A stretch of DNA of 64,000 nt from Corallococcus soli (GCF_014930455.1 NZ_JAAIYO010000005.1:434001-498000); one strand, 5' to 3'; counted from the stretch's first letter, positions 35,217 to 46,301 are shown. The notes: generated from the sequence alone by a model not told the origin. Translations and numbers: made by a program.

Positions 35217-36756
35217 ACAGCGAATGGCCACGGTCCTCAACGTCAACGACGACGAGGCCAACCGGTACCTCGTCAACCGCATCCTGGAGATGTCCGGCTA
35301 CCACGTGCTGGAGGCCGCCACCGGCATGGCGGCGCTCCTGATGGCGGAGAAGCACCGCCCGGACGTCATCGTCCTGGACGTGAAGCTGCCGGACATCAGC
35401 GGCTATGAGGTGTGCGCCCGGCTGCGCGCCAACGCCGCCACGTCCGCCATCGCGGTGATGCACACGTCCGCGACGTTCATCACTCCGGACAAGAAGGTGC
35501 AGGGCCTGGAGGGCGGCGCGGACGCGTACCTCACCCAGCCCTACGAACCTTCGGAGCTCATCGCCACGGTGCGCTCGCTGCTGCGCCTGCGCCACGCGGA
35601 GCAGCAGGCCCGCCTGCGCACGGATCAGCTCATCGAGATGGACCGGCGCAAGGACGAGTTCCTGGCCATGCTGGGCCACGAGCTGCGCAACCCGCTGGCC
35701 GCCATCATGACGGCCATCGGCATCCTGGAGCGCAAGGGCCCGGTGGACACCAAGGAGGCGCGGATGCACGGCATCATCCAGCGCCAGACGCACCACCTGG
35801 CCCGGCTGGTGGATGACCTGCTGGACGTCAGCCGCATCACCCGCGGCAAGGTGGAGCTGCGCAAGGAGCCGCTGGACCTGGCGGAGAGCTTCCAGCAGGT
35901 GCTCTCCATCCTGCGGCCCCGGGTGGAGGGGCGCGGCCTGAAGCTGGAGGTCCGGCTGCCCCGGGCGCCCCTGTGGCTGGAGGGCGACGCCACGCGGCTG
36001 GAGCAGATCTTCACCAACCTGCTCGACAACGCGGCCAAGTACACGGACCAGGGCACCGTGTTCGTGGAGCTGCTCCAGGAGGGCGTGGACGGCACCGCGC
36101 AGGCGGTGCTGAAGGTGCGCGACACCGGCGTCGGCATCCCGCCGGAGAAGCTGCCCGGCGTGTTCGACCTGTTCTCCCAGGTGGACACGTCCCTGGAGCG
36201 CTCCCGAGGGGGTCTGGGCATCGGCCTCACCCTGGTGCGCACGCTGGTGCGGATGCACGGCGGCAGCGTGGAGGCCACCAGCGGCGGCTACGGCGAGGGC
36301 AGCGAGTTCGTGGTGAGGCTGCCCCTGCTCCCCCTGGAGCGCATCCCGGTGCTGAGCGGGGCCAACGTCGTGGAGGCGCGCCAGGCGCGGCGCATCCTCC
36401 TGGTGGAGGACAACTCGGACGCGCGCCAGTCCATGCGCGAGCTGCTGGAGCTGTGGGGCCACCAGGTGGCGGTGGCTCCGGATGGCGTGCAGGGCGTGGA
36501 GCTGGCGCTCGCGCACGCGCCGGACGTGGCGCTGGTGGACATTGGACTGCCGGGGGTGGACGGCTACCAGGTGGCGCAGGCGCTGCGCGCGCGCGTGGGC
36601 AACAACATCCGCCTGGTGGCGCTGACGGGCTATGGCGAGCTGGAAGCCCACGCCCTGGCCCTGAAGGCGGGCTTCGACCTGCACGTCACCAAGCCGGTGC
36701 GGCCGGCCGACCTGGAGCGCATCCTGTCGAATCTCCAGGGCAGCTCAGGGCCCTGA
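35209..36756 (+). CDS. Hybrid histidine kinase: REC - HisKA - HATPase - REC
   Basis: A 515-residue cytoplasmic kinase. The N-terminal receiver has Asp57 (IVLDVKLPD), but the usual Lys is replaced by Gln (YLTQPYEP). The H-box is LGHELRNPLA (His157). HATPase shows NLLDNAAKY, DTGVGIPP and GGLGIGLTLV. The C-terminal receiver has VALVDIGLPG and HVTKPVRP. Start GTG 35209 overlaps the previous stop by 8 nt with GGGAG upstream; ATG 35224 is an alternative. The N-terminal receiver can accept input from the preceding kinase. The final output regulator is not in this operon. Confidence 0.92.
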   Translation: MAEQRMATVLNVNDDEANRYLVNRILEMSGYHVLEAATGMAALLMAEKHRPDVIVLDVKLPDISGYEVCARLRANAATSAIAVMHTSATFITPDKKVQGLEGGADAYLTQPYEPSELIATVRSLLRLRHAEQQARLRTDQLIEMDRRKDEFLAMLGHELRNPLAAIMTAIGILERKGPVDTKEARMHGIIQRQTHHLARLVDDLLDVSRITRGKVELRKEPLDLAESFQQVLSILRPRVEGRGLKLEVRLPRAPLWLEGDATRLEQIFTNLLDNAAKYTDQGTVFVELLQEGVDGTAQAVLKVRDTGVGIPPEKLPGVFDLFSQVDTSLERSRGGLGIGLTLVRTLVRMHGGSVEATSGGYGEGSEFVVRLPLLPLERIPVLSGANVVEARQARRILLVEDNSDARQSMRELLELWGHQVAVAPDGVQGVELALAHAPDVALVDIGLPGVDGYQVAQALRARVGNNIRLVALTGYGELEAHALALKAGFDLHVTKPVRPADLERILSNLQGSSGP

Positions 36757-36770
36757 GGTCGCCAGGGCCC
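36748..36770 (+). terminator. Hairpin overlapping the kinase stop codon
   Basis: GGGCCCTG and CAGGGCCC form a perfect 8-bp stem with a 7-nt loop. The left arm contains the TGA region of the second hybrid kinase. It separates convergent genes. Confidence 0.5.
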
Positions 36771-36813
36771 CGCGGCCGCCGGGCGCGGGGATGGCGACCG
36801 CGCGCGGCGCGGA

Positions 36814-37179
36814 CTACCGCCGCGTCAGCGCGTTGGCCACCAGGCCCAGCAGCTTCACCTGGGCGGGATCGAGCTGCCGGACGCTGCGCAGCAGCCGGCG
36901 CACTTCCGGGCGCTCGGGCGTGGGCGGAGGTGCCTCGCTGGCGCGCGAAGGCGTGACGCCCTGCGCAGCCAGTCCGAGCAGCTCATCCGCCGAGACATGC
37001 AGCTCGTGGCACAACTTCAACAGGGTCTGGACGCTGGGGAGCATGCCGCCTCGTTCCAGGCGGCCATACACTTCCGTGGCCACGTCGATCCGCTCGGCCA
37101 CGTCGGCCTGCGTAAGCTCCATGCGGCCCCGGGCGACCCGTGCGGATGCGCCGATGGTGGTTGCGAGTTTCTTGTCCAT
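36814..37179 (-). CDS. XRE-family HTH transcriptional regulator
   Basis: A 121-residue protein with an N-terminal Cro/CI helix-turn-helix (residues 8-63; LTQADVAERIDVATEVYGRLERG) and a C-terminal helical tail with a Pro/Glu linker (EAPPPTPERPE) and LLRSVRQLDPAQVKLLGLVANAL, which may dimerise. ATG 37179 was chosen as it begins the domain directly; ATG 37218 is in frame but has no ribosome binding site. It lies between the kinase operon and the exporter operon, leftward. Target genes are not known. Confidence 0.85.
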   Translation of the reverse strand: MDKKLATTIGASARVARGRMELTQADVAERIDVATEVYGRLERGGMLPSVQTLLKLCHELHVSADELLGLAAQGVTPSRASEAPPPTPERPEVRRLLRSVRQLDPAQVKLLGLVANALTRR

Positions 37180-37503
37180 GCCTTTGCTTGCCGACCCGAA
37201 ACGTTTGGCCGACGGCATAGGACGTATAGAGGCAGACAGACAGAACTTGCCGGGTCAGCCTCCCATTGTTCACCCATAGGGTCGCTGCGCGGGAGGTGGA
37301 CTTTCGGAGTCCGGGCAACCCCGACACCCGGGGCTCTTCTGAGACGGGGCGCCCTCGGAGAATGCCCCGGTTCGGGTCCATCCACACGCTTTTTCGGGCT
37401 TGAATGGAGGTGACCCATCACGTTGGAGCTGGCGTTTCCTACGGTGTTCCGGCGTCCTGCCGCCACTGCCTCCCTTCCGGGTTGGCTCGTGTTTTCAGCC
37501 AGG
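37180..37503. other. Intergenic region upstream of the XRE gene and downstream of the tolC-like gene
   Basis: No gene is supported. It should hold the leftward promoter of the XRE regulator and the end of the exporter transcript. An imperfect GAGTCCGGG / CCCGGGGCTC hairpin near 37308-37337 may be a terminator, but the pairing is broken. Confidence 0.4.
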
Positions 37504-38918
37504 CTACCGGGCGGACGCCACCGTGCTCAGCTCCACGGTGCCCAGCGCGCGCGCCAGCTCCGCGCGCGAGGTGGCCAGGTCGTAGGTGGCCTGCACCTGC
37601 TGGGCGGCGGCGTTGGTGAAGGCCACCTGGGCGTCGCTCACCTCGATGATGTTGCCCACGCCCGCGCGGTAGCGCCCCTCGGCCAGCCGCAGCCGCTCGC
37701 GCGCGTTCACCTGCGCCTCGTCCGCGGCGGTGAGCGCCTCGCGGGTGGCCACCACGTTCAGCCGGGCCTGCTCCACCTGCAGCCGCACCTGCTGGCGCAG
37801 CGCGTCCTTCTGCGCCTGGATGTCGCGCAGGTTGGCGTTGGCCTCGCGCGTCTGCGCGTTGACGAGCCCACCCTGGAACAGGGCCCAGCTCAGCGACAGC
37901 CCTCCCGACACGCTCAGCGTGGAGCCGTTGAAGGGGTTCTCCCCCACGTCCGACGCGTTGCCCGTGGCGCTGAGGCTGGGCCAGTGGCCCCCCTTCGTCA
38001 CCTTCACCTGGAGCTCCTGCGCCCGCACCTGCCGCTCGCGCGCGGCGACGTCCGGACGGGACTCCAGCGCGCGCAGCACCAGCGCGTCCAGCAGCTCGTC
38101 CTCCCCCGGGATGGCCGCCACCGTCACGTCCTGCACGGTGTAGTCGGTGGAGCTCTCCACCCCCATGGTCTGGTTGAGCTGCGCCTTCGCGGTGGCGTAG
38201 GCGTTCTGCGCGCGGATGAGCTGCACCTGCGCGTTGGCCCTCGCCGTGCGCTGCTGGAGCAGGTCTATTTCGGGCCGGGTGCCCACCTGCACGGAGGCGT
38301 TCACCTGGTTGAGGCGGGCCTCCTCGCTCTGGAGCGTCTCCCGCGCCACGCCCAGCAGGGCCTTCTGCGTGAGGACGTTGAAGTACGCGGTGCGCACGTT
38401 GCGCAGCACGTCCTGGAGCACCTGCTGCCGCGACTCCTCCTGCGCGCCCGCGTTCTCCTTCGAGATGTTGTAGCGCCCGGAGGTGCGGCCGAAGTCGTAG
38501 ATGAGCTGGTTGGCGGAGATGCCACCGCTGAAGCGCCGCGTGGAGTTGGACACCACGGCGGTGTCGCTGCCAGGCACGTTCTGGATGACGGCGCGGTTGC
38601 TGGTGCCCAGCGTGTAGTTGGCGTTCGCGCTCACCTGCGGCAGGAAGCTGGAGAAGGACTGGTCCACCCGGGCCCGCGCCGCATCCGTCCCCGCCTGCGC
38701 CGAGCGCAGCGTCGGCTGGTGCTCGCGCGCCGCGGCCTCGGCCTCCGCCAGGGAGATGACGCGCCCCTCGGAGGCCGCCATCGACAGGGACTGCTGGACC
38801 GGAGCCGGCGTGGTGGGCGCCGCCCCGGGCTGGGCGGCAGGAGCCTGCGGGGCCGGAGCCTGGGCCCCCGCGACCACGGGCAGGACCCACAACGAGAGCG
38901 TCAACGGAAGCGCGCGCA

Positions 38919-38922
<4 letters not shown>
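37504..38922 (-). CDS. TolC-family outer membrane efflux protein
   Basis: A 472-residue outer membrane factor. It has a Sec signal (SLWVLPVVAGA), then a Pro/Ala-rich segment, then two OEP repeats with long helices (LRSAQAGTDAARARVDQSFSSF-type; YRAGVGNIIEVSDAQVAF near the end), typical of TolC. It forms the trimeric duct for the MacA-like adaptor and MacB-like pump encoded upstream. Start GTG 38922 overlaps the permease stop as GTGA, and an ATG follows immediately. It is the last gene of the four-gene exporter operon. Confidence 0.92.
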
Positions 38923-40147
<1,225 letters not shown>

Positions 40148-40151
<4 letters not shown>

Positions 40152-40894
40152 GTCCCCACCTCTTCCACCGGGACCACCGCCGGCTGCGGCGACTGGCGCT
40201 GGTCCTTCACGATGCGCCCGTCCTTCACCACCACCACCCGCTGCGTGTACTCGGCCACGTCCGGCTCGTGCGTCACCAGCACCAGCGTCATGCCTTCCTT
40301 CTGGAGCTGCTGGAACAGCGCCATCACCTCCACCGTGGTGCGCGAGTCCAGGTTGCCCGTGGGCTCGTCCGCCAGGATGACGCGCGGCCGGCCCACCAGC
40401 GCGCGCGCGATGGCCACGCGCTGCTGCTGCCCGCCAGAGAGCTGCTTGGGGTGGTGGTCCAGGCGCGCGCCCAGGCCCACGCGCTCCAGCGCCTCCTTCG
40501 CGCGCGCGCGCCGCTCCTTGGAGGGCACGCCCGCGTACAGCATGGGCAGCTCCACGTTCTCCAGCGCCGTGGTGCGCGCCAGCAGGTTGAAGCTCTGGAA
40601 GACGAAGCCCAGGGTGCGGTTGCGCACGCGCGCCAGGCCGTCCCGGTCCAGCCGCGCCACGTCCCGGCCGTTGAGCAGGTACTCCCCGCCGGTGGGCCGG
40701 TCCAGGCACCCCAGGATGTTCATCAGCGTGGACTTGCCCGAACCGCTGGAGCCCATGATGGAGACGAACTCTCCTGACTCCACCGTGAAGTCCACGCCCC
40801 GCAGGGCCCGCACCTCCACGTCACCCGTGCGGTACACCTTGCTCACGCCCCGGAGCTGCACGACGGGGGGCTGCTGTCTTGTCTCCGCGTCCAT
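40148..40894 (-). CDS. MacB/LolD-type ABC transporter ATPase
   Basis: A 248-residue ATPase. Walker A is GSSGSGKSTLMN, the Q-loop is FQSFNLL, the signature is LSGGQQQRVAIARAL, Walker B is VILADEPTGNLD and the switch His is in VTHEPD. The LDRPTGGEYLLNG segment is typical of the MacB/LolD clade. GGAGGAGAGG upstream is a strong ribosome binding site. It powers the MacB-type permease encoded next. Confidence 0.94.
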
Positions 40895-40932
40895 GTGCCT
40901 CTCCTCCTTCCCCGGATCCAGGTTGCGAGTGA

Positions 40933-42261
40933 CTAGAACGGCCCGCGGCGCATGCCACCGCCCCGGCCACCACCGCCCACGGGGCTCGCCCCCGCGGGAG
41001 TCGGAGACGCCGTGCCGGCCGGAACATTCTCCGCGGTGATGACGCGGTCGCCGTCCTTCAGCTCGCCCTCCACCACCTCCGTGTACGTGCCGTCCGTCAT
41101 CCCGGTGCGCACGCTCACGGCGGCGGGCTGGGGCGGCTGTCCCTCCTGGCGGCGCAGCACGTAGAGGGTGCGGGACCCCTTGGCGCCCGCCGGCTGCCCG
41201 GCCTGCGCGGGGGCTCCCTGCGCGGACGCGGGCCGGTAGCGCAGCGCCGTGTTGGGCACGGAGAGCGCCTGGTCCTTCTGCTGCGTGATGATGGTGACGT
41301 TGGCCGTCATGCCCGGCTTGAGCTTCAGCTCCGGGTTGGGCACGTCGAGCACGGCCAGGTACGTGACGACGTTCTGCACCGTGATGGCTTCGTTGCGGAT
41401 CTGCCGGATGACGCCCTGGAAGGCTTCGCCGGGGAAGGCGTCCACGTTGAAGGTCGCCTTCATGCCGGGCTGGAGCTTGCCCACGTCCGCTTCGGACACG
41501 CTGGTGTTGATCTGCATCTTGCGCAGGTCCTCCGCGATGGTGAAGAGCACGGGGGCCTGGAGGGACGCGGCCACCGTCTGGCCCACGTCCACGCTGCGCG
41601 AGATGACGATGCCGTCGGTGGGCGACACGATGGCCGTGTACTTGAGGTTCACCTCCGCCTCGTTGAGCGCGGCCTGCGCCTGGGCCACGGAGCCCTCCGC
41701 GGCCGTCACCTCCGCCTGTCCGCTGGCGGCGGCGGACTCGGCCGTCTCCAGCTCCGACTGGGAGATGAACTGCTGGGCGCGCAGTTCCTTCGAGCGCGCG
41801 GCCTGCTTCTTCGCCACGTCCGCGTTGACGCGCGCCTTCTGGAGGTTCGCGCGCGCGGCCGTCATGTTCGCCTTCGCCCGGTCCAGCGCGGCCTGCACCA
41901 GCTGCGGGTCGATGCGGGCGATGACCTGCCCCTTCTTCACCTCGGAGTTGTAGTCGACGAACAGCTCCTGGACGCGCCCGGACACCTGGCTGCCCACCTG
42001 CACCGTCACCAGCGCCGCCACGGTGCCGGTGGCCGTCACCTTGGACATGAGCTTCCGGGGCTCCGCCGTCGCCGTCTCATAGGTGATGACGTCCGCCTGG
42101 CGCGCGGCCCGCACGCGCCAGAAGCCCACCAGCGCGACCACCACCAGCAGCCCCAGCACCCAGGCCCAGCGAGGCACCCGGCGCTTGCGAACCTCGTCCT
42201 CTTCCAATGGCACCGGCGCCAGGGCCGGCGCTTCCCGCGGCATCTCGCTCAAGGCCTTCAT
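40933..42261 (-). CDS. MacA-like periplasmic adaptor (membrane fusion protein)
   Basis: A 442-residue adaptor with a cytoplasmic N-terminus, one membrane helix (WAWVLGLLVVVALVGFW), a lipoyl/barrel-sandwich domain (VTATGTVAALVTVQVGSQVSG), a long coiled-coil hairpin (about 110-220) and a beta-barrel. It ends in a Gly/Arg/Met-rich tail. It bridges the inner-membrane MacB-like pump and the TolC-like duct. First gene of the operon and only 46 nt downstream of the sensor kinase gene, suggesting that the upstream regulator pair controls the exporter or is co-transcribed. Confidence 0.93.
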   Translation of the reverse strand: MKALSEMPREAPALAPVPLEEDEVRKRRVPRWAWVLGLLVVVALVGFWRVRAARQADVITYETATAEPRKLMSKVTATGTVAALVTVQVGSQVSGRVQELFVDYNSEVKKGQVIARIDPQLVQAALDRAKANMTAARANLQKARVNADVAKKQAARSKELRAQQFISQSELETAESAAASGQAEVTAAEGSVAQAQAALNEAEVNLKYTAIVSPTDGIVISRSVDVGQTVAASLQAPVLFTIAEDLRKMQINTSVSEADVGKLQPGMKATFNVDAFPGEAFQGVIRQIRNEAITVQNVVTYLAVLDVPNPELKLKPGMTANVTIITQQKDQALSVPNTALRYRPASAQGAPAQAGQPAGAKGSRTLYVLRRQEGQPPQPAAVSVRTGMTDGTYTEVVEGELKDGDRVITAENVPAGTASPTPAGASPVGGGGRGGGMRRGPF

Positions 42262-42307
42262 GCCCCTTGTTGTACGTTTTGGAATGTTTCGGCGAATCTC
42301 GTCTCTA

Positions 42308-43756
42308 TTACGAAAGATGACCCGCGACGAGGCGGCCGTCCGGTGTGTCCGCCGCCCCGGTGGTTGGCAACAAGACGCGGGCGGTGGTGCCCTGCCCCGG
42401 CTGGCTCTCCAGCGTCAGGCGGCCCCCGTGCGCGGCGATGATGCGCCGGACCAGGGCCAGGCCCAGGCCCACGCCCCCCGTGGTGCGGGCGCGGCTGCGG
42501 TCGGTGCGGAAGAAGGGGGTGCCGACCCGCGCCAGGTCCTCCGCGTCGATGCCGATGCCCTCGTCGCGGATCTCCACCTGGAGGCCGTCGCCCTCCGGGC
42601 GGGCGAGCAGCCTCACGGTGGTGCCCGCCTCTGAGTATTTCCCCGCGTTGTCCAGCAGGTTGTCCAACACGCGCCGCAACAGGACGGGGTCCGCCTCCAG
42701 CCCGGGCAGCGCGCCGTCCACCTGGACCTCCAGGCGGTGCTGGGGCCGCGCGGCGCGGAAGCGGGCGGCGGCCTTGTCCAGCAGCGCGTTCGCGTCCACG
42801 TGCTCCAGGCGCAGGGGGGGTGCGGCGCCGCTGGCGCCCTCCGTCACCAGCTCCAGGCGCGACGTGGTGAGCACGTCCTGCACCAGGCGCTCCAGCTCCG
42901 CCAGGTCCTCGGTGATGTCGGGGAGCAGCTCGCGCGCCGTCTGGGCGTCACCTTCGGCGGCCAGGTCGAGCGCCACGCGGATCCGCGCCAGGGGCGTGCG
43001 CAGCTCATGGGACACGTTGGCCAGCAGCTCCTTCTGGGAGCGCAGCAGCTGGGTGATGCGGCCGGCCATCTCGTCGAAGGCCTCCGACACGAGGCCCAGC
43101 TCGTCGGTGCGGCGCAGGCCCGCGCGCACGTCCAGCCGGCCCGCGCCAAAGGCCCGGGCCGCGGAGGCCAGCTTCTCCAGCGGGCCCGCGAGCGTGCGCG
43201 CGAAGAGGACGGAGGTGATGCCGGTGCACGCCAGGACCAGGCCCACGACGATGGCCGTCTGGCGCTCGCCGTCCGGCGGCGGGGGCGGCGGGGGCAACGA
43301 CACGGAGGCATACACCTGGATGGGGCCCGGATAGGGGCTGACCACCAGGAGGCCCCTCCCCGCGCCGCCGTGGCCCGGGAAGGAACCCGGAGCCCCCTTG
43401 CGGGTGACGCGCGAGTTGACGCGCAGCTCGTCCGGGCCGAGCGCGGGCGCGGGCTCCGGGCGGGTGTTGCCGAGCAGCCGGCCCTCCGCGTCGCGCAGGG
43501 TGACGCGCATGCCCATGCGCTGCTGCGCGCGGTCGAGCGACGCCTGGAGCGCGGCGGGGTCGTCGCGCAGGGCGGCCCACTCGTCGACGAAGTAGGACAG
43601 CTCGTCATCGAAGCGGTTGCGCCAGGCCTCGTTGCGCAGGAAGTCCCGCGCGAGCGTGAGCGCGATGCCCACGAGGACGATCTGGATGACGCCCACCAGA
43701 TAGATGCGGGCGAGCAGACCGGTGGGGAGGCGGAAGAGGCGCCGGGCCTGCCTCAC
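42308..43756 (-). CDS. Membrane sensor histidine kinase
   Basis: A 482-residue kinase with two membrane helices (about 14-35 and 168-186) flanking a periplasmic sensor of about 130 residues that contains a Pro8 run. HAMP domain follows, then H-box ANVSHELRTPLARI, NLLDNAGKYS, DEGIGID and GGVGLGLALV. Start GTG overlaps the regulator stop as GTGA. It is the partner of the OmpR-type regulator, and probably senses an envelope or drug signal for the downstream MacAB-TolC exporter. Confidence 0.93.
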   Translation of the reverse strand: MRQARRLFRLPTGLLARIYLVGVIQIVLVGIALTLARDFLRNEAWRNRFDDELSYFVDEWAALRDDPAALQASLDRAQQRMGMRVTLRDAEGRLLGNTRPEPAPALGPDELRVNSRVTRKGAPGSFPGHGGAGRGLLVVSPYPGPIQVYASVSLPPPPPPPDGERQTAIVVGLVLACTGITSVLFARTLAGPLEKLASAARAFGAGRLDVRAGLRRTDELGLVSEAFDEMAGRITQLLRSQKELLANVSHELRTPLARIRVALDLAAEGDAQTARELLPDITEDLAELERLVQDVLTTSRLELVTEGASGAAPPLRLEHVDANALLDKAAARFRAARPQHRLEVQVDGALPGLEADPVLLRRVLDNLLDNAGKYSEAGTTVRLLARPEGDGLQVEIRDEGIGIDAEDLARVGTPFFRTDRSRARTTGGVGLGLALVRRIIAAHGGRLTLESQPGQGTTARVLLPTTGAADTPDGRLVAGHLS

Positions 43757-44490
43757 GGCTCCGCCTCGGTCCCGGTGGCCAGCATGTAGCCGGCGCCGCG
43801 GACCGTCTTGAGCAGGCGCGGGTTGCGGGGGTCCACCTCCAGCTTCTGGCGCAGGCGGAAGATGTGCACGTCCACGGAGCGGTCGAACACCTCGTCCGCG
43901 CTGCCCTTCACCAGGTCGAGCAGTTGCTCGCGACTGAGCACGCGGCCGGCGCGCTCCGCGAGCACGCGCAGCAGGCTGAACTCATAGGTGGTGAGGGTCA
44001 GCGGCTTGCCGTCCAGGGAGGCGCTGAGGCTGCGGGGGTCCAACACCAGCCGGCCCGCGTGCACGGGGTGGCTGGTGGGGCCCGCCTTGCCCCGGGCGCG
44101 GCGCACCTGGGCGCGGATGCGGGCGAGCAGCTCGCGCGACGAGTAGGGCTTGGGCAGGTAGTCGTCCGCGCCGGACTCCAGGCCCAGGACGCGGTCGGCC
44201 TCCTCGCCGCGCGCGGTGAGCATGATGATGGGCACGTCGGTGCGGGTGCGCAGCTCGCGGCACACCTCCAGGCCGTCGCGGCCAGGGAGCATCAGGTCCA
44301 GCAGGATGACGTCGTAGGCGTGGCGGGACGTCTGGGCGAGCGCGTCGGTGCCGGACGCGGAGACGGTGACGATGATGCCGTGCTCCTGGAGGTAGCGGGC
44401 GGTGAGCCGGGCCAGGCGTTCGTCGTCCTCGACGAGCAGCACCTGGATGGTGGCTTCCTCCGAAGGCGTGGGGCGGGGGGGCATCTCCAT
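43753..44490 (-). CDS. OmpR-family response regulator
   Basis: A 245-residue regulator: receiver (VLLVEDDERL; ILLDLMLPGRDG with the phospho-acceptor Asp; LPKPYSS Lys) and a C-terminal winged helix (TTYEFSLLRVLAERAG ... DRSVDVHIFRLRQKLE ... GAGYML). Start ATG 44490 has GGGAG 8 nt upstream; an ATG two codons later is possible. It heads a regulator-kinase pair just upstream of the exporter operon, all on the same strand, so it is the likely activator of that operon. Confidence 0.94.
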   Translation of the reverse strand: MEMPPRPTPSEEATIQVLLVEDDERLARLTARYLQEHGIIVTVSASGTDALAQTSRHAYDVILLDLMLPGRDGLEVCRELRTRTDVPIIMLTARGEEADRVLGLESGADDYLPKPYSSRELLARIRAQVRRARGKAGPTSHPVHAGRLVLDPRSLSASLDGKPLTLTTYEFSLLRVLAERAGRVLSREQLLDLVKGSADEVFDRSVDVHIFRLRQKLEVDPRNPRLLKTVRGAGYMLATGTEAEP

Positions 44491-44734
44491 GGGTCGGTCT
44501 CCCGGGATGCGGGCCAGAGGTGGAAGCGGGGACCCGGGCTTCTCTCCAAAAGACCGGAGCCCCGCCTTCCGCCTCCAGACCGCACCCACAACCTGTCACT
44601 CCCATATTTCCTGGGGGCTTCCGCTTCGTGACCAAATATTACGGGTTCGTGTCCGGCCGGACATGCAGGGGCCACCGGCCCGCCCTGGGGGTGCGCTCCG
44701 TGTCGGGACATGACGGCGGGGGTGGGTCCGGTAT

Positions 44735-46252
44735 TCAGTCCCCGCCGTGCGACAGGGCGAGGGCCCGCCGGTCCACCTTGCCGGCCGGGGTGCGCGGCAG
44801 GGCGGTCAAAAGGCGCAGCGTGCGGGGCAGCTTGTAGCGGGCGAGGCGGCCCTCGCAGGAAGCCAGGAGCGCCGCGAGCGTGGGGGCCGTCCCGGGCCGG
44901 GGGACGACGAGGGCCCGGGGGACTTCTCCCCACTTGGGGTCGGGGACGCCGATGACGCAGGCCTCCGCGACGTCGGGGTGGCCGGCGAGGACGCTCTCCA
45001 CCTCCGAGGGGTGGATGTTCTCACCGCCGGAGATGATCAGGTCCTTGCGCCGGCCCTCGATGCGGAAGAGGCCGGCCGCGTCGCGGGAGGCCAGGTCGCC
45101 GGTGTGCAGCCAGCCGTCCACGAAGGCGCGGGCGGTCTCTTCCGGGTTGCGCCAGTAGCCGGCGCACAGGTGGGGGCCCCGCAGCAGCAGCTCGCCCACG
45201 TCGCCGGGGTGTTGCTCACCGTCGATGCGAGCCTCGACATGGAACAGGGGGACGCCGACGAAGCCCGGGTGGGAGCGCACGGCGTGCGAGGGCAGGGAGA
45301 AGTTGTTGGGTCCCGCTTCGGTGAGGCCGTAGCCGGTGCGAAAGGGGATGTCGCGGGCGAAGAAGCGCTCGAAGACGGGGGCCGGACAGGGGGCGCCGCC
45401 GCTGATGAGGAGCTTCAGACGGGAGAAGTCCACCGAGTCGAAGCGCGGGTGGCGCTGCATCTCGATGAACATGGTGGGCACGCCGAAGACGACGCTGACG
45501 GTGCCCGAGTGGATGAGGTCGAAGGTCTGCTCCACGTCGAAGGCCCGGCACACGACGGAAGCGCCGCCCACGTACACGAGTGGCAGCGTGAACACGTTGA
45601 GGCCGCCGGTGTGGAACAGGGGCGCGTTGAGCAGGGCCACGTCGTCCTGGGTGAGGCCCCAGCTGACGACGGTGTTCGCGGCGTTCGCGGTGAGCGAGCC
45701 ATGGGTGAGCACGGCGGACTTCGGCAGGCCGGTGCTGCCCCCGGTGGAGCACAGCACCCACGGCGAGTCGGGCCCCACGTCGATGACGGGCAGCGTGCGG
45801 GACGAAGGCAGGTCATCCCGCGAAGCGAAGGAGCGTTCACCGGGCAGCGGATCCGCCAGGGGGATCCAGTGCCGGACCTGGGGCAGCAAGGGGCGCAGCG
45901 CGCCCACCTGGGAGCGGAACTCCGGACCGAAGCAGACGACCCGGGGTTCGACAGCCACAAGCAGCCCCCGCAGTTCCATCACACCCAGGCGCCAGTTGAG
46001 GGGCTGGAGCACGGAGCCCAGCTTCGCGCAGGCGAACAGCAGGTCCAGCGTCTCCACGCCGTTGTACGCGAGCACGGAGACCCGGTCCCCAGGAGTCACC
46101 CCCAGGTCGAGCAACAGCAGCGCCGTCCGGTGCGCCGCCGCGTTCCACTCGCGCCACGAGATGCGCCGGTTGTCACGGAGCGCGTCGATGAGCGCCACGC
46201 GCTCCGGGGCAAGCGACGCCCGCCGGGCCAGCCAGTCATGGACGATGGGCAT
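44735..46252 (-). CDS. AMP-dependent acyl-CoA synthetase
   Basis: A 505-residue member of the adenylate-forming superfamily. Motifs: STGGSTGLPKSAVLTH (P-loop), GYGLTEAGP, GWLHTGDLA, GRRKDLIISGGENIHPSEVE and the catalytic Lys in RTPAGKVDRR. It should activate a carboxylic acid to acyl-AMP and acyl-CoA. It is a paralogue of the ligase at 51.5-53.0 kb. ATG 46252 is preferred, and an in-frame GTG 11 codons upstream is possible. Its 5' end faces the AlbA_2 regulator gene across the inverted repeat, which may control both. Substrate unknown. Confidence 0.92.
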   Translation of the reverse strand: MPIVHDWLARRASLAPERVALIDALRDNRRISWREWNAAAHRTALLLLDLGVTPGDRVSVLAYNGVETLDLLFACAKLGSVLQPLNWRLGVMELRGLLVAVEPRVVCFGPEFRSQVGALRPLLPQVRHWIPLADPLPGERSFASRDDLPSSRTLPVIDVGPDSPWVLCSTGGSTGLPKSAVLTHGSLTANAANTVVSWGLTQDDVALLNAPLFHTGGLNVFTLPLVYVGGASVVCRAFDVEQTFDLIHSGTVSVVFGVPTMFIEMQRHPRFDSVDFSRLKLLISGGAPCPAPVFERFFARDIPFRTGYGLTEAGPNNFSLPSHAVRSHPGFVGVPLFHVEARIDGEQHPGDVGELLLRGPHLCAGYWRNPEETARAFVDGWLHTGDLASRDAAGLFRIEGRRKDLIISGGENIHPSEVESVLAGHPDVAEACVIGVPDPKWGEVPRALVVPRPGTAPTLAALLASCEGRLARYKLPRTLRLLTALPRTPAGKVDRRALALSHGGD

Positions 46253-46301
46253 CCTCAAGATTCTAGGTCTCCCAGTCGGTCGCACAGGAGCACGATTCGA
46301 C

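Noticed and set aside
36748-36770. Riboswitch near the B12-sensor operon
   Set aside because: No cobalamin riboswitch features (B12-box GCCACTG-like core) were seen upstream at 31615-31801; the hairpin here is a simple 8-bp stem after the operon.
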